62,454 nt of DNA, from positions 1-62,454 of the forward strand of contig DUMU01000021.1 of NCBI GenBank assembly GCA_012839805.1, given 5' to 3'. Position numbers and translations under genes: made by a program. How positions within the stretch are numbered: position 1 is the first letter of the stretch; each line of letters begins with the position of its first letter. This DNA is from Bacillota bacterium. GTDB taxonomy: Bacteria; Bacillota; Limnochordia; Limnochordales; DUMU01. Shown here one piece after another: positions 58,306-62,454 of the stretch. The notes below the pieces were generated by a model that did no database searches, was not told the origin of the DNA, and saw nothing but the letters and a program-made list of their open reading frames with translations.

Positions 58306-60534
58306 TCACCGGGGAGAATCGGAAACCGGGGAGCTGCCGGCGGGATCAGCTACCCCCGGTGAACCGGCGGCGGTGCCGGTGGAACGGCCCTCACCGGAGC
58401 TGGCGGGGACCGGCGCGGAGGTGGTTGCCGGTGCCATGGCTGGCGTGGCAGTCGAGCCAGAGGCAGAGGTGGCGGTAGAGGTAGAGGTAAACGAAGCCGG
58501 CTCCGTCCCTAAGACAAATACTTCCGAGCGGATGAACTGAGGCGGGGTCGAAGGGCCGGCCAGTCGCCCGTTGCGAACGTCGATGGGAACGCCTTCCACG
58601 ATGCGCGGGGGACGGGGAAAATCTTCGACCGGGGTGGCGGCGGTCGCCTGTCGCATGTACTCACCCCAGATGGCGGCAGCCAGCCCGCTACCGTAGACTA
58701 CGCCCCCGTACACCAACGGGTCGCTCTGGCGATCGTTGCCGACCCAGACGGCGGTGGCCAGGTCGGGGGTATAACCCACGAACCAGGCGTTGGTATTGTC
58801 CGACGTAGTCCCGGTCTTGCCCGCTGCGGGACGACCGATATCGGCCCGGCGGCCGGTACCTCTGGAGATCACGCCCTTCAGCATGTCCGTAAGGACATAG
58901 GCGGTGGCCGGGTCGAGGACGACCCGAGCCTTCGGACGGTGACGAAACAATATGGTTCCCTTAGAATCCTCCACTCGCTCGACCGCATAGGGCTCGTAGT
59001 AGGTACCTCCATTGGCGAAGGCCGCGTAAGCACCGGCCATGGCCAGCGGAGTTACCCCCTTGGTCAAGCCTCCCAGGGCGAAAGAGAGGGACAGGTCGTT
59101 AGGTTCGCCCCGGTCCACCAGGGTTTCGATCCCGAGGCGCCGGGCGAACTGCAGGACGTTTCCCACCCCAACCTCCTCGAGGACACGGACGGCGACCACG
59201 TTGATGGACTGCTCCAGAGCGTCCCGCAGCAGCACGGGACCACGGAAACGATGGTCGAAGTTCTGCGGTTCCCAGATTTCGCCGTTGCCCATAGGGTACC
59301 GGACCGGTTCGTCCACGATGATGCTGGCAGGCGTGAACATCCCGTGCTGCAAGGCCACCGCATACACGAAGGGCTTCATGGCCGATCCGGGCTGGCGAAC
59401 GGCATAGACCGCGCGGTTGAACTTGTTGGCCGGTTCGTTCCGCCCGCCGACCATGGCGAGGATGGCGCCACTATGGGTATCCAAGGTCACCACCGCGCCC
59501 TGCGGTTGCTCCAGCCCCCGGGAGTCGACTTTGCCCTGGGGGAGGTTGCGCCACAACGCCGCTTCGGCTGCTCCTTGCAGCCCGAGATCCAGCGTGGTGT
59601 AGATCCGCAGGCCCGAGGCCCAGATGTCTGATTCGGAAAAGCCGTTCTCCAGTAGTTGGGTTATGACGTAATCGACGAAGGCACCGGCGCCGGCGTCCAC
59701 CTGCCTGGGCGTGGCCAGGATCAAAGGCTGGGCCTGGGCCTGGCGCGCCTGCTCCAGGGAGATAAAGCCTTCTTCGGCCATACGGCGAAGCACCAGGTTT
59801 CGGCGGGCCAGGGCGGCCTCCGGATGACGGTAGGGGTCATAGAGGGCCGGACTCCGGGGTAGGGCCGCCAACAGGGCGGCTTCGGCCAGGGTCAAGGAGC
59901 GGGCGGAATGGCCGAAATAGAGCTGGGATGCCGCTTCGATCCCGTAAGCACCGTTGCCGAAGTAAATTTGATTAAGGTAACGCTCGAGAATTTCTTCTTT
60001 GGTGTACTTTCGTTCGATCTGGATGGCCCATACCGCCTCCTGCAGCTTACGGCTGAAGGTGCGTTCGTGGCTCAGGAAGGCGTTCTTGGCCAGTTGCTGG
60101 GTGATGGTGCTGCCTCCCTGAGACCAGCTGCGGCTACGTAGATCGGCAAGCAGGGCCCGGACGATGGCAAAGGGGTTGATGCCGCGATGGTCCCAGAAGT
60201 GGGCATCTTCGACCGCGACGATGGCGTCCTGGATCGTAGCCGGGATCTCGCGATACGGGAGCCAGATACGGTTTTCCCGGTAGAGGCGGGTGATCTCCTG
60301 GCCGTTGCGGTCGTAGAGGATGGTGGTCAGTTCAGTATTAAAAACCACCTTGTCCAAGGGAGGAGCCATGCGCCAAGCGCTCAGCGCCAGGCCGAGGCCG
60401 AAGAAGAGGGAGAGCCCAAGGAAGGCCAGGGCTACTACGGCCACGAGCCTGAGTAACGGCCGGCGACCGCGGCTACTTCTTGGGTGGGGAGAAGAACTAG
60501 TAGCGCCCGCACGGGCGCCTCTTTGGAGGGGCAT
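58306..60534 (-). CDS. Class A penicillin-binding protein (PBP1A/PonA type)
   Basis: 742 residues. A short basic cytoplasmic tail and one membrane helix (about 28-52) precede the glycosyltransferase domain (AIVAVEDAHFWDHRGINPFA, GGSTITQQLAKNAFLSHERT, RKYTKEEILERYLNQIYFGN). The transpeptidase domain has SxxK in RQPGSAMKPFVYAVALQHG, SxN in ALEQSINVVAVRVLEE and KTGT in AAGKTGTTSDNTNAWFVGYT. The last 80 residues are a Thr/Ser/Ala/Pro-rich tail. It polymerises and crosslinks peptidoglycan. Confidence 0.97.
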   Translation of the reverse strand: MPLQRGARAGATSSSPHPRSSRGRRPLLRLVAVVALAFLGLSLFFGLGLALSAWRMAPPLDKVVFNTELTTILYDRNGQEITRLYRENRIWLPYREIPATIQDAIVAVEDAHFWDHRGINPFAIVRALLADLRSRSWSQGGSTITQQLAKNAFLSHERTFSRKLQEAVWAIQIERKYTKEEILERYLNQIYFGNGAYGIEAASQLYFGHSARSLTLAEAALLAALPRSPALYDPYRHPEAALARRNLVLRRMAEEGFISLEQARQAQAQPLILATPRQVDAGAGAFVDYVITQLLENGFSESDIWASGLRIYTTLDLGLQGAAEAALWRNLPQGKVDSRGLEQPQGAVVTLDTHSGAILAMVGGRNEPANKFNRAVYAVRQPGSAMKPFVYAVALQHGMFTPASIIVDEPVRYPMGNGEIWEPQNFDHRFRGPVLLRDALEQSINVVAVRVLEEVGVGNVLQFARRLGIETLVDRGEPNDLSLSFALGGLTKGVTPLAMAGAYAAFANGGTYYEPYAVERVEDSKGTILFRHRPKARVVLDPATAYVLTDMLKGVISRGTGRRADIGRPAAGKTGTTSDNTNAWFVGYTPDLATAVWVGNDRQSDPLVYGGVVYGSGLAAAIWGEYMRQATAATPVEDFPRPPRIVEGVPIDVRNGRLAGPSTPPQFIRSEVFVLGTEPASFTSTSTATSASGSTATPAMAPATTSAPVPASSGEGRSTGTAAGSPGVADPAGSSPVSDSPR

Positions 60535-60587
60535 GGCTTCCCGCTTGCCTCCTAAAGGTCGGCGAACCTGTATGTGCAGCCGTTTCT

Positions 60588-60599
60588 GGAATTATACCA
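60588..60599 (-). promoter_or_regulatory. Extended -10 promoter of the PBP gene
   Basis: On the minus strand ATGGTATAATTCC contains TG-G-TATAAT (TATAAT at 60591-60596), 57 bases before the PBP start. The -35 is weak. Confidence 0.5.
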
Positions 60600-60833
60600 T
60601 AACCCGCCGCCCAGCCCCGGCCCGGGCACGCCACGGCGCCAGCCACTCCCGGAAAGCCAGTATCTCGACTCCCGGTCGCCGTTCTGCCGGGAAGGGCGTC
60701 GGGTTACCTGTCCCGGCGCGGCACCGGAGCCGGCGGCGGTCGTTACAACTTGCTGGGCCGTGGCGCGATCCCGCAAGGAGCCGGGAGGCCCGCGATCGGT
60801 CCTCTCGGGATCATGTCACCATAGGATATAGGT

Positions 60834-61985
60834 ATGGAGTACTGCAGGCACGGTTGGTCTTCCGTACCACCACGCCGTGATTGGCCATCGGCCCTGGCCG
60901 GAAGGGTGCCGGGCGAGACCCGGACCGTGGGAGCCCCGGGCAGCGGTCGTCGCGGGCGGCCCGGGGCCTGGATGGGGAAACGCCATTGGGTCAAGGGGCG
61001 GTGGGTTTCGAGACTTGGCCGGTACGGACCATCCGCAAGAGGAACGAGCCGGTGGGCCGGGTCCGGCCGAGGAATTCCCTGGCGGGTACCAGGTCTTTGG
61101 TGGCTTATTCCGCTCCTGCTCCTCTTGGCCTTCGTATATTGGCGGACGTGGGGTTGGATCGACCGGCGGCTCCTGCCGGCGGCGGCAACCGTGGCGGCTT
61201 CCCGGGTCGAGGCGATGGGTACGGAGACGATCGGGAAGGCAGTTCGACCGCTTCTGTCCCAGAGCGGGTACGACTCTGTGGTGCGCATCGTACAAGCCGG
61301 CGACGGCAAGGTAGCCTACCTTACGGTCAACGGTATGGCCGTCAGCCGCCTGCAACTGGAGGTGGCCTTGCGGGTGCAGGAGGCGTTGCTGAAGCTGGAC
61401 GGTGCAACGGTCTTGGTGCCGGTCGGCCCGCTGGTAGGATTCGGGCTTTGGGCAGCGCGGGGGCCGGCTATTCCGGTTCGGCTGCGGGCGGTGGGAAACG
61501 TTAAGGTGGACTTCTACAGCCAGTTTCAAGAGGCAGGCATCAACCAGTCGCTGCACCAGGTCGGCATGGACGTGGAGGCGACGATGCGCCTGGTCTTGCC
61601 CCGCCGTGAAGAGCCCATACGCTGGCAGGTGCGGCTGCCCCTGGGAGAGGCTTTGATCGCCGGGCAGGTGCCATCGGTCTATGCCGGTTCTACCACCGCG
61701 GCGGGGGGTACTTCACCGGCGGCGAGTGCCGAGCCTAAGGGCGGGGGTGGATCTGCTCCCAAGGGCAACGTGCAAGAGAAGAGCCGGGGTGACTGGAACA
61801 CGGTCTTAACCCTGCCGCTCTATCCGTTGGCCTCGCCCACCCCGCCGGTGTCGGCCACCCCGCCGGTCTCGCCTGGCCCGGCGATCTCGTCGGGCCCGCC
61901 GGTATCGGTCGACTCGTCAAAGGCGAGTCTAAATCCGGGGAGTGGTGCGAGACTTTTTTCTTTCCTTGTGCAGGTGAAGGGTTGA
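60834..61985 (+). CDS. yunB: Sporulation protein YunB-like
   Basis: 383 residues. A basic N-terminus (about 1-85) leads into a membrane helix (LWWLIPLLLLLAFVYWRTWG). The conserved YunB region follows: LPAAATVAASRVEAMGTETI, VAYLTVNGMAVSRLQLEVAL, VPVGPLVGFGLWAARGPAIP, KVDFYSQFQEAGINQSLHQV. In Bacillus, YunB is a sigma-E-dependent membrane protein required for efficient sporulation. The C-terminus has a Gly/Pro-rich insert of about 90 residues before the last beta-strand. ATG 60834 has a modest GGATATAGG upstream. Confidence 0.88.
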   Translation: MEYCRHGWSSVPPRRDWPSALAGRVPGETRTVGAPGSGRRGRPGAWMGKRHWVKGRWVSRLGRYGPSARGTSRWAGSGRGIPWRVPGLWWLIPLLLLLAFVYWRTWGWIDRRLLPAAATVAASRVEAMGTETIGKAVRPLLSQSGYDSVVRIVQAGDGKVAYLTVNGMAVSRLQLEVALRVQEALLKLDGATVLVPVGPLVGFGLWAARGPAIPVRLRAVGNVKVDFYSQFQEAGINQSLHQVGMDVEATMRLVLPRREEPIRWQVRLPLGEALIAGQVPSVYAGSTTAAGGTSPAASAEPKGGGGSAPKGNVQEKSRGDWNTVLTLPLYPLASPTPPVSATPPVSPGPAISSGPPVSVDSSKASLNPGSGARLFSFLVQVKG

Positions 61986-62011
61986 CATGCTCCTTAGCCT
62001 GGTGTTAACAT
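61982..62011 (+). promoter_or_regulatory. Probable rRNA operon promoter
   Basis: TTGACA (61982-61987), 18 bases, TAACAT (62006-62011), about 230 bases upstream of the 16S start. The -35 overlaps the yunB stop. Confidence 0.6.
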
Positions 62012-62101
62012 AGCGCTTGCCGGCCGAAAGCGGGCGGTCTTCGAGGATGGCCCCTCAAGAGAGGCGGTCAGGCGAAGGCGGTTCGATCGGCGGGCGGAGC
62101 T

Positions 62102-62115
62102 TGCTCCTTGAAAAC
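62102..62115 (+). promoter_or_regulatory. boxA-like antitermination site in the rRNA leader
   Basis: TGCTCCTTGAAAAC resembles the Firmicute rrn boxA TGCTCTTTGAAAAC with one change. It recruits NusB/S10-type factors in other bacteria. Confidence 0.55.
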
Positions 62116-62238
62116 GGAATCGTGCGTGGAAGCAGAAGCGAGGTCCTGTGATTCCTTGAGTTAGGGGCCAGGTTAGGGCCTGAAGGAAAAGGCTTGAGGT
62201 AGTGAGGGGGGGCGAAAGCTCCCCAGCTATAGAGGTCT

Positions 62239-62454
62239 TTTTCGGAGGGTTTGATCCTGGCTCAGGACGAACGCTGGCGGCGTGCCTAATACATGCAAGT
62301 CGAGCGGGGAGCTGGAAGGCGCAAGCCGGAAGGCTCTCAGCGGCGGACGGGTGAGTAACACGTAGGGAACCTGCCTGGAAGACCGGGATAGCTCCTGGAA
62401 ACGGGAGGTAATACCGGATGTGCTTACGGGAGGCATCTTCTGTAAGGAAAGGGG
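62239..62454 (+). rRNA. 16S ribosomal RNA (5' part, runs off the right edge)
   Basis: The first 216 bases include GGAGGGTTTGATCCTGGCTC, the AGGACGAACGCTGGCGGCGT block, CTAATACATGCAAGTCGAGC and GGCGGACGGGTGAGTAACAC. The start is placed by aligning AGGGTTTGATC with the universal position 8. Variable region V1 is short. Confidence 0.98.

Overview
The window reads as chromosomal DNA of a GC-rich, spore-forming, thermophilic Bacillota bacterium (Clostridia-like). Sporulation markers are SpoVT, a YunB-type protein and spore photoproduct lyase. Firmicute regulatory signatures are two T-box leaders (thrS, pheS), a CIRCE operator before groES-groEL, and the thrS / infC-rpmI-rplT / pheST / zapA / mutS2 neighbourhood. 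A branched-chain polyamine synthase (BpsA family) points to thermophily. The species cannot be named from this window; a partial 16S rRNA at the right edge could settle it.

Layout. 1-8.9 kb: iron-type alcohol dehydrogenase (cut by the left edge), cupin, ispG, metallophosphoesterase, a Thr-rich lipoprotein, a double-GNAT protein, a zinc-ribbon protein and an FAH-family hydrolase. 8.9-11.8 kb: feoA-feoB-feoC-like iron-uptake operon behind its own promoter and a dyad operator. 11.9-15.7 kb: spore photoproduct lyase, a nucleoside phosphorylase and BpsA. 15.7-24.4 kb: accessory region with an IS256-like remnant, a possibly truncated adhesin-like gene, nicotinamidase, a ChbG-type deacetylase, an internally deleted hemL, a winged-helix/nuclease protein, an ECF sigma factor carrying its own zinc finger, several tandem repeats and two copies of a striking dyad module. 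24.4-27.2 kb: SdpR/SdpI-like pair and a secreted alpha/beta hydrolase.

27.3-35.3 kb: groESL, spoVT, a SufR-like regulator divergent from trxB, a large cell-wall amidase and a CheY-like receiver. 35.4-39 kb: CBS-HEPN fusion and two muropeptide-recycling-type genes (ybbE-like, namZ). 39.2-43.6 kb: NHEJ operon (ku, ligase, polymerase) and a DUF4384-PKD-PEGA surface protein. 43.7-44.4 kb: six tRNA genes with promoter and terminator. 44.4-58.2 kb: DUF445, thrS, infC-rpmI-rplT, ktrA, rRNA methyltransferase, a small YqzL-like gene, pheST, a PolX-like N-terminal remnant, zapA and mutS2. 58.3 kb to the end: class A penicillin-binding protein, yunB and the start of an rRNA operon.

The most unusual signal is the dyad module. 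Eight 17-bp dyads of the form GGGT-N9-ACCC (one with a single mismatch) lie in two gene-free stretches, 17754-18017 and 21871-22139. In both copies they form pairs exactly 34 bp apart, and the second pair is preceded by the same palindrome TGGGAACGTTCCCA. Spacing matches to within one base although the intervening sequence has diverged. A third gap, 6223-6413, has two more 34-bp-spaced pairs whose arms have changed to GGTG/CACC in a compensating way. This looks like a constrained DNA-binding array or structured RNA, with a winged-helix/nuclease gene next to one copy.
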